From assembly GCA_046313435.1 (NCBI GenBank), contig JBKBYG010000003.1, positions 21,465-85,464 of the forward strand: a DNA stretch of 64,000 nucleotides, given 5' to 3'. Positions 10,391-20,422 of the stretch are shown here, one piece after another. Every line of letters starts with the position of its first letter. The first letter of the stretch is position 1. This stretch comes from JBKBYG01 sp046313435. GTDB lineage: Bacteria > Pseudomonadota > Alphaproteobacteria > Rickettsiales > Arcanibacteraceae. A program made the position numbers and the translations under genes. The notes beneath the pieces are model-generated. The model had not been told where the DNA came from and did not search any database. It was given only the letters and a program-made list of their open reading frames with translations.

Positions 10391-10452
10391 TAAAAGTTTT
10401 GTAAAAACTAACAAAATTTTGTATAATTAATCAATACAAACAGACTACCTAA

Positions 10453-10734
10453 ATGGATAATAATATGAATACCCAACATAATGCAGATGATACTACTATT
10501 TCTGAATATATAAATGATTCATTAATTACCGCTAAGATAAAAGCTAAATTTGAAGCAGAGAATATTTTAAATTTTTTTAAAATTCACGTTGACACAAATA
10601 ATGATGGAATAGTAGTTCTCACAGGAGAAATTCATGATATTCAGGCTCAACGCCGGGCAAAAGAGATAGCAGAAAACACTGAAGGCGTTAGAAAAGTTTT
10701 TACTAGTTGGGAGCAGGAGGCTGCATTAGAGTAA
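10453..10734 (+). CDS. BON-domain protein
   Basis: A 93-residue protein made almost entirely of one BON domain: NDSLITAKIKAKFEAENIL, then IHVDTNNDGIVVLTGEIHD and QRRAKEIAENTEGVRKV. These match the family pattern of a helix, a V.L.G strand pair and a helix ending near a conserved GV. BON domains bind phospholipid surfaces and are usually exported in OsmY-like proteins. Here no signal peptide or lipobox is seen, and the N-terminus is polar (DNNMNTQHNADD), so a cytoplasmic location is suggested. No clear Shine-Dalgarno is visible. The role in the cell is unknown. Confidence 0.8.
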   Translation: MDNNMNTQHNADDTTISEYINDSLITAKIKAKFEAENILNFFKIHVDTNNDGIVVLTGEIHDIQAQRRAKEIAENTEGVRKVFTSWEQEAALE

Positions 10735-10789
10735 GTTTTTAAGTTAGACAAACGTATGCAATAATGTATTGACTTAAAAAGAGGAAAAA

Positions 10790-10837
10790 ATGCAAATTAT
10801 TAATGCTACTGAAGCAAGAAAAATTTATATAAAATAA
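10790..10837 (+). pseudogene. Remnant of a YefM/Phd-type antitoxin gene
   Basis: A GAGGAAAAA ribosome site precedes an ATG opening a frame of 15 residues, MQIINATEARKIYIK, then a stop. This is the typical first segment of YefM/Phd antitoxins (consensus like MxxINATEARKNLY). The following bases still show a related stretch in another frame (CITEV), so a deletion and frameshift seem to have removed the rest. A degraded toxin fragment follows directly. Confidence 0.6.
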
Positions 10838-10861
10838 TTGCATTACCGAAGTTAAGTGGTA

Positions 10862-10942
10862 ATGTATAAATATTATTATACTGTTCAAGTAGTAAAAGAT
10901 CAGAAACAAATCAAGGAATCAAAATATAAAGAAATAATCTAA
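10862..10942 (+). pseudogene. Remnant of a YoeB/Txe-like toxin gene
   Basis: A 26-residue frame, beginning MYKYYYTVQVVKDQKQIKES and ending in a stop, resembles the start of Txe/YoeB toxins, whose first segment has the form Y-T-x-Q-A-x-K-D-x-K-K-I-K. The catalytic C-terminal part is absent. It follows the antitoxin remnant in the expected gene order, which strengthens both weak matches. Confidence 0.45.
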
Positions 10943-12106
10943 TTATTTCAAAATCTGGTATATATAATCTGGTCTTAAATGGTAATTATCAATATGATAT
11001 TTTTTATTAGAACTGTCATGTTCATCTACTGTAATAGAATAAACATCTAAGAATTTCATATTATATTTGTTACATGCAGCATGTAGCTGATTATTAAAAT
11101 ATTTTATAATCTGCTTATGCAGTAACTGTCTTTCTTGATCATGCGAAAGCACTATGGCGCCATTTAAAGGAGCAGGAATCCCTTGGACAAACAAATCGAA
11201 GTTTCTTTGTTGAACTATATTATTATATAAAAACTCAGCATATCTACTAGTCATTTGAGAGACATGTTGCCAAATATCTATGTCTTTATTCTTATAATAA
11301 TATTCTATTATACCTTCATCTATTCTTGCGTCGATCTCCCCACATGTTATAATAAGTTTAGAACCATCTGGCACTCTGCTTAATTGAAATAAAAATTGTG
11401 CTATAGAATTATTTTGTGTTTCGGAAATTAAATGCCAGATTTTCATTCCTGTAATAACTTCTGATTTTATTTTATAACTTTCATCGTTAAACTTTATACT
11501 CAAATTGGCAATAGGAAGAGCATGGCTTTCACCAATAACGTACATTATTTTTGACCCAGGGATAGTTTCATAATACTCTGGATTTTCAAGATAGAATTTT
11601 GCTAATGCGTTAAATAAATGATGAAATGTTACAGCCCAATTTATTGCAGAAGAATGAGACTTATTTGAAAATAAATTATTGTTTAATTGTAATGTTTCTA
11701 TAAAGAAAGTGTAGCTATCCTCCATGATATAGCTACAGCATTTATAAAAGCTGAGTGCTTTTGAAAAATCTTCAGGTAAATCTTTATCTGAAAGGTATTT
11801 TGTAATTACTTCATGAAGATAGGAAGATCTAGTGTAAAATAATGCACCTATATATCGTTCTTTTTTATTAAAATCGCCGTTAAAATCACAATCATTCCGT
11901 TGAGATTCAAAAAGGATTTTAGTTTTTTCATATTCCCCTAAATAGAAATATATTATAGCTAAGTTGAATTTTATTGCGATATCTTCTGAATTTTTTTGAA
12001 ACAAATATTCAGCAATATTTTTTGCTTGAGAATAATTACCAATAGCTGCATGCTTTTTCATTTGTTCAAGCATTTCTATATCATTGTTAGTATTTATTGA
12101 ACTCAT
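10943..12106 (-). CDS. TPR protein with C-terminal SGNH-hydrolase-like domain
   Basis: A 387-residue protein I do not recognise as a named gene. The first 90 residues are helical and TPR-like (GNYSQAKNIAEYLFQKNSED, then KFNLAIIYFYLGEYEKTKIL). The C-terminal half has features of SGNH/GDSL hydrolases: a block I-like VIGESHALP near residue 190, a GEIDARID near residue 257 in the place of the block with Gly/Asn, and DNYHLRP near the end as a candidate Asp-x-x-His catalytic pair. The block I serine would be the one in GESHA. No signal peptide is seen. The substrate is unknown; an acyl- or glycan-related esterase is possible. It overlaps nothing and is convergent with the toxin remnant. Confidence 0.55.
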   Translation of the reverse strand: MSSINTNNDIEMLEQMKKHAAIGNYSQAKNIAEYLFQKNSEDIAIKFNLAIIYFYLGEYEKTKILFESQRNDCDFNGDFNKKERYIGALFYTRSSYLHEVITKYLSDKDLPEDFSKALSFYKCCSYIMEDSYTFFIETLQLNNNLFSNKSHSSAINWAVTFHHLFNALAKFYLENPEYYETIPGSKIMYVIGESHALPIANLSIKFNDESYKIKSEVITGMKIWHLISETQNNSIAQFLFQLSRVPDGSKLIITCGEIDARIDEGIIEYYYKNKDIDIWQHVSQMTSRYAEFLYNNIVQQRNFDLFVQGIPAPLNGAIVLSHDQERQLLHKQIIKYFNNQLHAACNKYNMKFLDVYSITVDEHDSSNKKYHIDNYHLRPDYIYQILK

Positions 12107-12415
12107 TCTAAAAAAATTTTTATTAGTTATATCATACTGATATTTTACTTAATGATATAAAAAATGCAATATATTTTACTAACTTATATTAAAGCTTATA
12201 TATTGATTTACTTTAATTTTTTTATTGCATTAAATATTAGATATTTAGAATTATATTTTAAAACAAATTAAAACAAATGAATTTAACTCCATATTTTTGT
12301 AGTGAATAATTGCATTAAGCGAGTTGATAACTTTAATATTAAGTAGGTCTGTAATTTGAACTTACAATATTTTAAATTTAGCGATTAATAGTTTATTAAC
12401 AAAAATTAATATTCC
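12107..12415. other. AT-rich intergenic stretch
   Basis: The 378-base gap between the SGNH-like gene and the ankyrin gene is very AT-rich with short A/T runs. Apart from the promoter-like pair at its right end, I see no reading frame, stem-loop or repeat of note in it. Confidence 0.5.
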
Positions 12416-12444
12416 TTGAATTATTTGTTAAAATAGTTTATAAA
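12416..12444 (+). promoter_or_regulatory. Sigma-70-like promoter for the ankyrin gene
   Basis: TTGAAT and TATAAA are separated by exactly 17 bases, about 40 bases before the ATG at 12485. In sequence this AT-rich such matches are not rare, so the call is moderate. Confidence 0.45.
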
Positions 12445-12484
12445 ATTATTAGTAATTACTACTGAGAATCAGGAATTAAATGAC

Positions 12485-15136
12485 ATGCAAACAGAATTAA
12501 ATCAAAAATTATTAGACGCAGTTAAAGATGGAAATATTGAGGGCGCAAAAGATGCTTTAAATAAAGGGGCTGACTTTAATCATCAAGACGAGTATGGCAA
12601 TACAGTCCTAGGTATAGCCCGCCAAAAAAATAATCCTGGAATTGTAAGAGTACTTTACAACGAACGAATTAAGTTAAATGAAAAATTGTATAATGCAACT
12701 AAAGCTCATGATGTTAAGCTTGTTAGAGAAGCATTAAACAAAGGTGCAAATATTGATTTTCGTGATAAAGAGGGTAACGATATAAATATATTATTAGATG
12801 TTGCAGCTAAGTATGGTTATATTGAAATATTGGAATTAATTTTAAGTAAATATAATGATCCCGAGTTAGCTTCTCAAGCTTTAATTGTAGCAGCTAATTT
12901 TGGCCGTATTGATACTGTAAAATTACTTTTGAATAAAAACGCCTGCACTAAAGCTAAGGATAAATCAAGTCAAACAGCCTTACATTATGCTGTTGAATGG
13001 GGATATATTTATATTGTAAAATTGCTTTTAGATAGGGATATAGAGATTGAAGCTAAAGATAATGAGGGTAAAACGGCTCTGTTCTACGCTGCTAGCAAAG
13101 ATCGTATGGAGATTATAAAATTACTTTTAAGCAAAAATTTTAACATTAATTTCAGATGTGCAGACGGTAGAACAATTGCACATATTACTTCTTCAGAAGA
13201 GACATTGAAGTACCTTATAACTCAAGGTCTGGACGTTACTATTAAAAATAATAAAAATGAGACAGCTTTACATTATGCTGTCAGGCGTAATGATACGGGC
13301 ACTATAAAATTACTTTTAGATCAAGGTGTTAATATTAATGACAAAGATACTGATGGTAAAACAGCTTTACATCATGCTGTTTTTGGTGGGAATACGGATA
13401 TTATAAAACTGCTTTTGGATAATAATGCTGAGATTAATGCTAAAGATAATAAAGATAAAACAGCTTTACATAATATCTTTTTTAATAGTTTTGAAACTGT
13501 AGAATTACTTTTAAGTAAAGGCGCTGATATAGCGGCTAAGGACGTTGAAGGTACGACAGTTTTACATCGTGCTGCTTATTTACATCATACTAAAACTGTT
13601 GAATTAATTTTAAGACATGGTGCAAATATTAATATAAAAAATATTAATGGTAAAACAGCTATCGATTTAATTTTTGATAAAAATTTTGATTGTTTAAAGA
13701 TATTAGAAATACTTGCTTCATATGGGGCACGTATAGACCCAAATTCCTTAAAATATTTAAATAACGAGGAATTAAGTAGATTACAAGAATTAAGTTCTGA
13801 TTATGCTCGCAAAGCAGGAGCGAAATTATTGGATCAAACAATCTTGTTCCTACAGAATAAAATTTTACCTAAAGATATAAGTAAGCACATAGCTTTTTAT
13901 GTGGCAGAAGATATAGTGCCAAATGACAAAGTTACAAAAATAATAGATTCCGTTGACAAAGCTATTGAAAATCGCTCAAAAAAACTAAAAGAAGCCGAAA
14001 GGAAAAAATATATATTTGATTTTAAAGAAAGAATTTTAAAGCAAGAACAAGCCTTAGCAAAAGATCTACATAAGGCCCTAAGAGAGAATAATATCACAGA
14101 AATGGATAGATTATTTTCTCTTGGGATAAATCCCCATATAAGAACAGTAGATAATAAGAATATCCTTAAATTAATTCAGCAAGATGGTATAAGATCTTTT
14201 CCGGCTAAATTATCAAATTACTTCTTATCATTTGCTTTCAGACTAAATGCTTATAAAACTTATAATAAAGTCAAAGATTATATATATGCATACAATCTCG
14301 CTGAAAAAAGAATCAATAAAAAAATTGATGCTAAACTAGATTTATTACTGAAAGAAATATATGCACAAGATATAAGTAATCTTGATCAGATAATGACTAA
14401 TCTTAAGCTAGGTAATAGTTATATATCTAACTCTTTAAAGCAGCATTCTGAAATAATAATTGAATATATTGAGTGCACCAAAGAATTACATTACAAAGCG
14501 GATGCTATCTGGGAAAGATTAGCGACTAATTTAAGAAATGAGCTTGACCATTTAAGCTTAGTTGATAAAAGAACAGTGCGCGCAACAGAAATTGATAAGA
14601 TACTCAATAATAAAAGAGCTAACAAAGAAGTAAATCCTACTTATAGCAAGAAAGCGTTAGAAGATGCTAATTGGAAGGGTTATAGAACTGTAAGCTGGGT
14701 GGAATATGCGATATCGTTTCTGTTTAGAGTAAACGAATATATAGAGTATAATAAAGTTCGTACAGAAAGAGATGCTTATAATACTGGTTTGGAGAATAAA
14801 ATATCTAAAAATCTTGGAACTGATAATAAAGTTGAGAATAATATTATCAATGAAAATAATAAGGCAATAATAGAAGAAGCGAAAGTCAAATATAATGAAG
14901 GTAATGTTAAAATCAAAGTGCCATTTACACATTTAAGCATATATGGAACTGGAGCATTAAAGAAAAAATTTGCTGTAAAGAATGCTAAGGCGAAAATAAT
15001 AGAAGACAAATATCAAGAAAATTGGGGTGAATATATTAGAAATACCTATGAACATGGTCAAGATAAAGCACAAGCTTTTGTATCACATACTGCTAGCTTA
15101 CTTAATCCTAAAAATTATTTCTGCAAAAGCAGGTAA
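12485..15136 (+). CDS. Long ankyrin-repeat protein with F-box-like motif and duplicated C-terminal module
   Basis: An 883-residue protein. Residues 1-430 contain a run of ankyrin repeats (units such as TALHYAVEWGYIYIVKLLLD and TALHHAVFGGNTDIIKLLLD). At about 459-476 ILPKDISKHIAFYV resembles the LPxxI...I..YV core of an F-box. The rest is helical and contains two copies of a module I do not recognise, at about 570-620 (SFAFRLNAYKTYNKVKDYI) and 737-780 (SFLFRVNEYIEYNKVRTERD). The same module occurs in the ankyrin protein at 48216-50090, so the two are homologous over their C-termini. No signal peptide is seen. A role as a secreted host-directed effector is an inference from the ankyrin and F-box-like content. 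Confidence 0.85.
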   Translation: MQTELNQKLLDAVKDGNIEGAKDALNKGADFNHQDEYGNTVLGIARQKNNPGIVRVLYNERIKLNEKLYNATKAHDVKLVREALNKGANIDFRDKEGNDINILLDVAAKYGYIEILELILSKYNDPELASQALIVAANFGRIDTVKLLLNKNACTKAKDKSSQTALHYAVEWGYIYIVKLLLDRDIEIEAKDNEGKTALFYAASKDRMEIIKLLLSKNFNINFRCADGRTIAHITSSEETLKYLITQGLDVTIKNNKNETALHYAVRRNDTGTIKLLLDQGVNINDKDTDGKTALHHAVFGGNTDIIKLLLDNNAEINAKDNKDKTALHNIFFNSFETVELLLSKGADIAAKDVEGTTVLHRAAYLHHTKTVELILRHGANINIKNINGKTAIDLIFDKNFDCLKILEILASYGARIDPNSLKYLNNEELSRLQELSSDYARKAGAKLLDQTILFLQNKILPKDISKHIAFYVAEDIVPNDKVTKIIDSVDKAIENRSKKLKEAERKKYIFDFKERILKQEQALAKDLHKALRENNITEMDRLFSLGINPHIRTVDNKNILKLIQQDGIRSFPAKLSNYFLSFAFRLNAYKTYNKVKDYIYAYNLAEKRINKKIDAKLDLLLKEIYAQDISNLDQIMTNLKLGNSYISNSLKQHSEIIIEYIECTKELHYKADAIWERLATNLRNELDHLSLVDKRTVRATEIDKILNNKRANKEVNPTYSKKALEDANWKGYRTVSWVEYAISFLFRVNEYIEYNKVRTERDAYNTGLENKISKNLGTDNKVENNIINENNKAIIEEAKVKYNEGNVKIKVPFTHLSIYGTGALKKKFAVKNAKAKIIEDKYQENWGEYIRNTYEHGQDKAQAFVSHTASLLNPKNYFCKSR

Positions 15137-15305
15137 AGTTTTAAATTGGGCTAATTAAAATTACAAATCTCTGTAGATAATAATTGTAAGTTACTTATAG
15201 AACAAAAGTTTTTTTATCCAATCAGCAAATTATTGTAATGGACAAAAATCTATTTTTTATAAAAGCATCAGTCGTCCAAGCAATTATGACTTTTTGCGAA
15301 CTAAT

Positions 15306-16583
15306 TTACTTACTATAATTATATTTTCTACAAATTAGATAAAGAAATATAAGTCCTGGGATTGCTACTACAGTCGTGATAATATAGAAATTTACCCAAC
15401 CAAAATATTCTACTAGATATCCCGCAGGTGTGGAAAGTAGATTTCTTCCAACAGAAGCAAGAGCACTAAGAAGCGCATAATGGGTTGCAGTAAAAGATGA
15501 ACTGTTACAAAGGCTACTTAAATATGCAACAAAACTAGTTGCACCAGCGCCATACGATAAATTCTCAATTGCAACAGCAATAGTTAATGCATCAGTATCG
15601 TATCCAATAGTAGCAAGTGTTGCAAAAGATAAGTTGGATAACATTTGCAAAATTCCACATATCCATAAACTTTTTATCATACCTAATTTATATACCAATG
15701 TGCCTCCAATGAAAGATCCTATTAGAATTGCAATAAGACCAAATGTTTTAGCAATGGTTGCTATTTCACTTTTACTAAATCCAACATTTATATAGAAAGT
15801 ATTATTCATAACATCTGCCATTGAATCTCCTAACCTAAAAAAGATCGTAAAAAAGATTATGTATATCCATCCTCTTTTTTCTGTAAATTCTAGCCAAGGT
15901 AAAATTATCATTTCTTTTATAAATAAATTTAAATTAAATTTTTTCTTATCAATATTTTTTTGAAATATATTTTTTTGTTCTTCTGTTAAATCCTGAATGC
16001 TTAAAACAGTAGCAATACCAATAGCTACACCGCATGCTGCAATAAAATAAACCACACTCCAATCATAATATTGTGATAATAATAATGCACCGGCACTAGT
16101 AAATAACATCCCTACTCTATAACCATAATTAATTAGTGCGGCACCAAGCCCTTGCTCTTCTTCCTGAAGAGCTTTAATTCTATATCCATCTATCGAAATA
16201 TCCTGAGTCGCTGAACAAATTACAACAAGAACAGCAAAAAAAGCTGTAAGACTTATATTTTCAGTAGGATCTGTATTTACTAAAAAAATTATTGATATAA
16301 TTAATGAAACTTGAGAAGCTAACATCCAACTCAGCCTTCTTCCAAACCTCCTTGATAAATAAGGTAAATCAAAATTGTCAATAAAAGGGGCCCAAATAAA
16401 TTTAAATGAATAAGGCAAAGCTATTGCCGCAAATAATCCTATTACTCCTATTTCAATTCCGACCTCTGTCAACCATATGTTAAGCGTTGAAGTTGTTAAA
16501 GCATACGGTAATCCACTAGAAAAACCTAAAAGTAATATTTTGAAAATTTTCATATTACTAATATTCATTATCTTATAACGCAT
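15306..16583 (-). CDS. AmpG-like major facilitator transporter
   Basis: A 12-helix MFS protein of about 425 residues from the AmpG/PAT group. The first helix region reads LLLGFSSGLPYALTTSTLN, followed by WAPFIDNF and the loop RRFGRRLSWMLASQ, both typical of AmpG. AmpG imports muropeptides released by cell-wall turnover; Rickettsiales often carry several AmpG-like paralogues whose substrates are unproven. Two in-frame ATGs lie near the 5' end; an AAGGA about eight bases before the one at 16583 favours it over 16592. It is divergent from mdh across about 200 AT-rich bases. Confidence 0.8.
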   Translation of the reverse strand: MRYKIMNISNMKIFKILLLGFSSGLPYALTTSTLNIWLTEVGIEIGVIGLFAAIALPYSFKFIWAPFIDNFDLPYLSRRFGRRLSWMLASQVSLIISIIFLVNTDPTENISLTAFFAVLVVICSATQDISIDGYRIKALQEEEQGLGAALINYGYRVGMLFTSAGALLLSQYYDWSVVYFIAACGVAIGIATVLSIQDLTEEQKNIFQKNIDKKKFNLNLFIKEMIILPWLEFTEKRGWIYIIFFTIFFRLGDSMADVMNNTFYINVGFSKSEIATIAKTFGLIAILIGSFIGGTLVYKLGMIKSLWICGILQMLSNLSFATLATIGYDTDALTIAVAIENLSYGAGATSFVAYLSSLCNSSSFTATHYALLSALASVGRNLLSTPAGYLVEYFGWVNFYIITTVVAIPGLIFLYLICRKYNYSK

Positions 16584-16793
16584 TATTTTCATCCTTTTTT
16601 ATTTTTCAAATCAAAATATAATTTTTAAGCTTATTTTTTAATTTAATAATTCAATAATTTACAAAATCAAATATTACTATATTTTAATTATATAAATGAA
16701 AATTTAAAATCTAAATAGTTTATTTATTAACTATTTTATAATCATTATAAGATATTATAGGCTAAATTAAACAATGATAAAAGGAAAAACTAA

Positions 16794-17744
<951 letters not shown>

Positions 17745-17782
17745 TTTAATAAATATCATATTTATTTCAATATATAGATATT

Positions 17783-17811
17783 GTCCCCATGAAAATGGGG
17801 ACTTTTAGTTT
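17783..17811 (+). terminator. Intrinsic terminator of mdh
   Basis: A perfect eight-pair GC-containing stem GTCCCCAT/ATGGGGAC with a GAAA loop is followed by TTTTAGTTTT. Confidence 0.85.
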
Positions 17812-17998
17812 TAGATTAATAATAGCTTCTAAAAAATATAAATAAAATTTTCTTATAAATCCTCTTATCTTGTAGAGCCTCAAACTACATAAATTATAAT
17901 AAACTCCTAAATATCTTAAAAGATAGCGTATTGACTTTTAATTAAAGTTTATTTTAACTTAAGTAAATTAATATTTACTAATTTATATGGAGTAATTT

Positions 17999-19735
17999 AT
18001 GAAGCCTGTCGACAGAAATAAACCTAATGATTTTCCTGATAGTAAAAGACAAAAACTTAGTGGTAACTTTGAAGAACAGAGTTTTCTTCAAGATAGTTTA
18101 ATTCAGCGACTGGAAGGCGAGAGTCTTGATCAAATAATCAAGAATTTTATTGATGTTTTCAAAGATGATCTAAATAGTTATTATGCCTATGAAGTATTTG
18201 GCAATTTACTAGATAAAAAATCTAAAGAAGTGTTAGAACTATATTATAAAGAGTGTCGTTCAATACTACAAAAAAACTCTTATGACACTTTATTACCAAT
18301 ACTAAAGTTTTTAGTATGTTATAAAAAAATTAGCCCTAATACAAATCCAAAAATTGTTTTTGATATTTGGAATGAAATCAATAAATATCTTGATTACGAG
18401 AATCCAATTGCAAAAATTTTATCAATTGAACTTAATTGTGAAATTTATAAAAATTACCCTCCAAATTTATCTGAAGATAGAATAGAAGGTTTTATTGGGT
18501 TTCTTAATGATGCATCAAGGAACATTTTAGCAGTTGAAAGAAATTCATTATATTATGAAGAATATTTTTTATTAGGTTATAATTTGATAGGAGATTTCTA
18601 TACCTTTAATCATAAACCTAATTATAGCAAAGCAATATCTTATTATAGCAAGACAATAGAATTATTACAAGATTTAAAGAATAAAAATAGAATAACTATA
18701 CCTAAACATTACAGTATAATTTTAGCCAAAGCCTATATAGGTCTTGCTTATAATCATGCTTCGCTAACGGAATATGAAACATGTATAAACTACACGCTGA
18801 AATCGATTAATAAGCTTATTTTTATTTCAAGATTGTATTCTTGCGATTTGACTAGCCTTGGTTCATCTTTTAATAATCAACTTTTTTACTTACGAAACTC
18901 AATTTCTGCATTAGATGCTATATATAAATCTTTACATCTTCAAGAAGATAAAAATTATTTACATATTTCAGCTGAAATTAGTATACTAAGTATGTTATAT
19001 GCTAACTATGCTATAGAAGAGAAAATATATAATATACTTCAAAAGCCACTCAATGACAGAACTCTTCTCTCTACAAATAAGAAACCAGAATTAAAATTTT
19101 ATTTTCTTCCATCTTTTCCTGTGAAAGAATCTATTTCTCTTGCTATTAAAGGCTTCTTAGATGATTCATGGAAACATTTATCTTTTTTTAAAAAAGAAGA
19201 AAATAGCGAATCTAAACTTCAAATTTTATTAATTGAACTAAGTAATCAATATAGCAGCCCAAATAAAAATTATATATTATTAAAAATATTAGGAAACACT
19301 ATTAAAAACCTATTATCTGAAGTAGTTAATTATACACTTTCAGAAGAGCAAGAACTTATGGTTCAAGAAGCTTCAAGTAATAAATTTGAACTTGATTTTT
19401 GGAAAAACACTCAAACAATTAGTCTATATCCAGAATCAATAAAAAAATTATTTGAGTATAGTTTTACGAATGATCATCCCCTCGATAAAGATATTGCTTC
19501 ACCTTATTTAAGTAATCTTAATTTAGTGCAAATTGGGAAAGAAGATATTCATTCATTAAAAATGCTATGTTTAATAAAAATACTAAAAATAAATGAAGCA
19601 ACCATTAAATCTCAAATTCAATATATGGATGATGATTCAAAAGAAAAATTATGTTCTGAAATAATGGATAAGTCTTTTACTTTACGGGAAATAAAAAGAA
19701 GAACCACTAATACAGAACGGGAATTTACACTCTGA
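17999..19735 (+). CDS. Uncharacterised TPR-like protein with basic N-terminal motif
   Basis: A 578-residue soluble, helical protein that I do not recognise. The middle (about 190-290) looks TPR-like: SKAISYYSKTIELLQDL, then KAYIGLAYNHASLTEYETC. The N-terminus is polar and holds DSKRQKLSG, a short basic cluster of the kind found in monopartite nuclear localisation signals. The LRR protein at 24782-26929 ends with a similar cluster, KKQKTEK. A GGAG six bases before the ATG supports the start. No signal peptide or membrane segment is seen. A host-directed role is possible but unproven. Confidence 0.65.
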   Translation: MKPVDRNKPNDFPDSKRQKLSGNFEEQSFLQDSLIQRLEGESLDQIIKNFIDVFKDDLNSYYAYEVFGNLLDKKSKEVLELYYKECRSILQKNSYDTLLPILKFLVCYKKISPNTNPKIVFDIWNEINKYLDYENPIAKILSIELNCEIYKNYPPNLSEDRIEGFIGFLNDASRNILAVERNSLYYEEYFLLGYNLIGDFYTFNHKPNYSKAISYYSKTIELLQDLKNKNRITIPKHYSIILAKAYIGLAYNHASLTEYETCINYTLKSINKLIFISRLYSCDLTSLGSSFNNQLFYLRNSISALDAIYKSLHLQEDKNYLHISAEISILSMLYANYAIEEKIYNILQKPLNDRTLLSTNKKPELKFYFLPSFPVKESISLAIKGFLDDSWKHLSFFKKEENSESKLQILLIELSNQYSSPNKNYILLKILGNTIKNLLSEVVNYTLSEEQELMVQEASSNKFELDFWKNTQTISLYPESIKKLFEYSFTNDHPLDKDIASPYLSNLNLVQIGKEDIHSLKMLCLIKILKINEATIKSQIQYMDDDSKEKLCSEIMDKSFTLREIKRRTTNTEREFTL

Positions 19736-19747
19736 GTTATTTACATC

Positions 19748-19790
19748 GATGGTAAATCTTCCATTAAAATGGAATATTTACCATCATTTT
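19748..19790. terminator. Bidirectional terminator between convergent genes
   Basis: Inverted arms of 18 bases (left arm starting GATGGTAAAT, right arm ending ATTTACCATC) match with one mismatch and are followed by TTTT on the plus strand and AAAGA-poor sequence on the other. It lies between the TPR-like gene and hsp20, which converge. Confidence 0.7.
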
Positions 19791-19796
19791 CAGTTA

Positions 19797-20234
19797 TTAT
19801 TTTAAAGACTTGCCTTGATTAATTGGTATAAGCCTTGGCTTTACTTCTTCAGGTATTTCTCTATGAAGTTCAATACGGAGTAATCCATCGCTTAATTCTG
19901 CCCCTGCTACTTTCATATAGTCGGCAAGATTAAACTTTCTTTCAAAGGCGCGATTAGCAATACCTTTATAAAGATAAGTCATTTCTTCATTTTCATTTGA
20001 TGGCGCTTTACCACTAACAGTAAGCATATTTTTTTGTAGGCTTATGTTAATATCATCTTCTTTAAATCCAGCAACAGCCATTGAAATAAAATAGCGATTA
20101 TCATCTATTTTCTCAATATTATATGGTGGATAAGATGGCGTAGAATCTTCCCGCATCGCAGATTCAAATAGATCATTTAGACGGTCAAATCCTATTGATG
20201 AACGGAATAATGGTGTTAAATCAAAATTTCTCAT
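19797..20234 (-). CDS. Small heat shock protein of the Hsp20/IbpA family
   Basis: A 145-residue ATP-independent holdase chaperone. The alpha-crystallin domain spans about 35-130: YNIEKIDDNRYFISMAVAGF, the central KNMLTVSGKA, then GIANRAFERKFNLADYMKV and GLLRIELHREIPEE. The start MRNFDLTPLFRSSIGFDRL is typical of the IbpA group. An I-x-P-I motif (LIPIN) near the C-terminus fits the oligomerisation I-x-I/V motif. The ATG is preceded by GAGGATATTACT. No heat-shock promoter could be assigned with confidence. Confidence 0.93.
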   Translation of the reverse strand: MRNFDLTPLFRSSIGFDRLNDLFESAMREDSTPSYPPYNIEKIDDNRYFISMAVAGFKEDDINISLQKNMLTVSGKAPSNENEEMTYLYKGIANRAFERKFNLADYMKVAGAELSDGLLRIELHREIPEEVKPRLIPINQGKSLK

Positions 20235-20422
20235 AGTAATATCCTCTTTTAAATTTAAGCAAGATTTGTTAAATTGAAGCTAAATAATTAAATTTATTTT
20301 GCCCCGTTTATTTAAAGAAACCTTATTAAAAGCATTTCTTTCTAAAATATTTAGGGATTCAAAATTATATTTCAAGTGCTTGATAAAAAAAATTTAAAAT
20401 ATCATATTTTTTGGAAGTTATT

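Noticed and set aside
15200..15300. Possible inverted repeat ATTGTAATGGAC / GTCCAAGCAATTAT
   Set aside because: Matches only with several gaps; no more than chance in AT-rich sequence.
20235..20422. Heat-shock (sigma-32) promoter for hsp20
   Set aside because: I could not find both consensus boxes at acceptable spacing on the minus strand.
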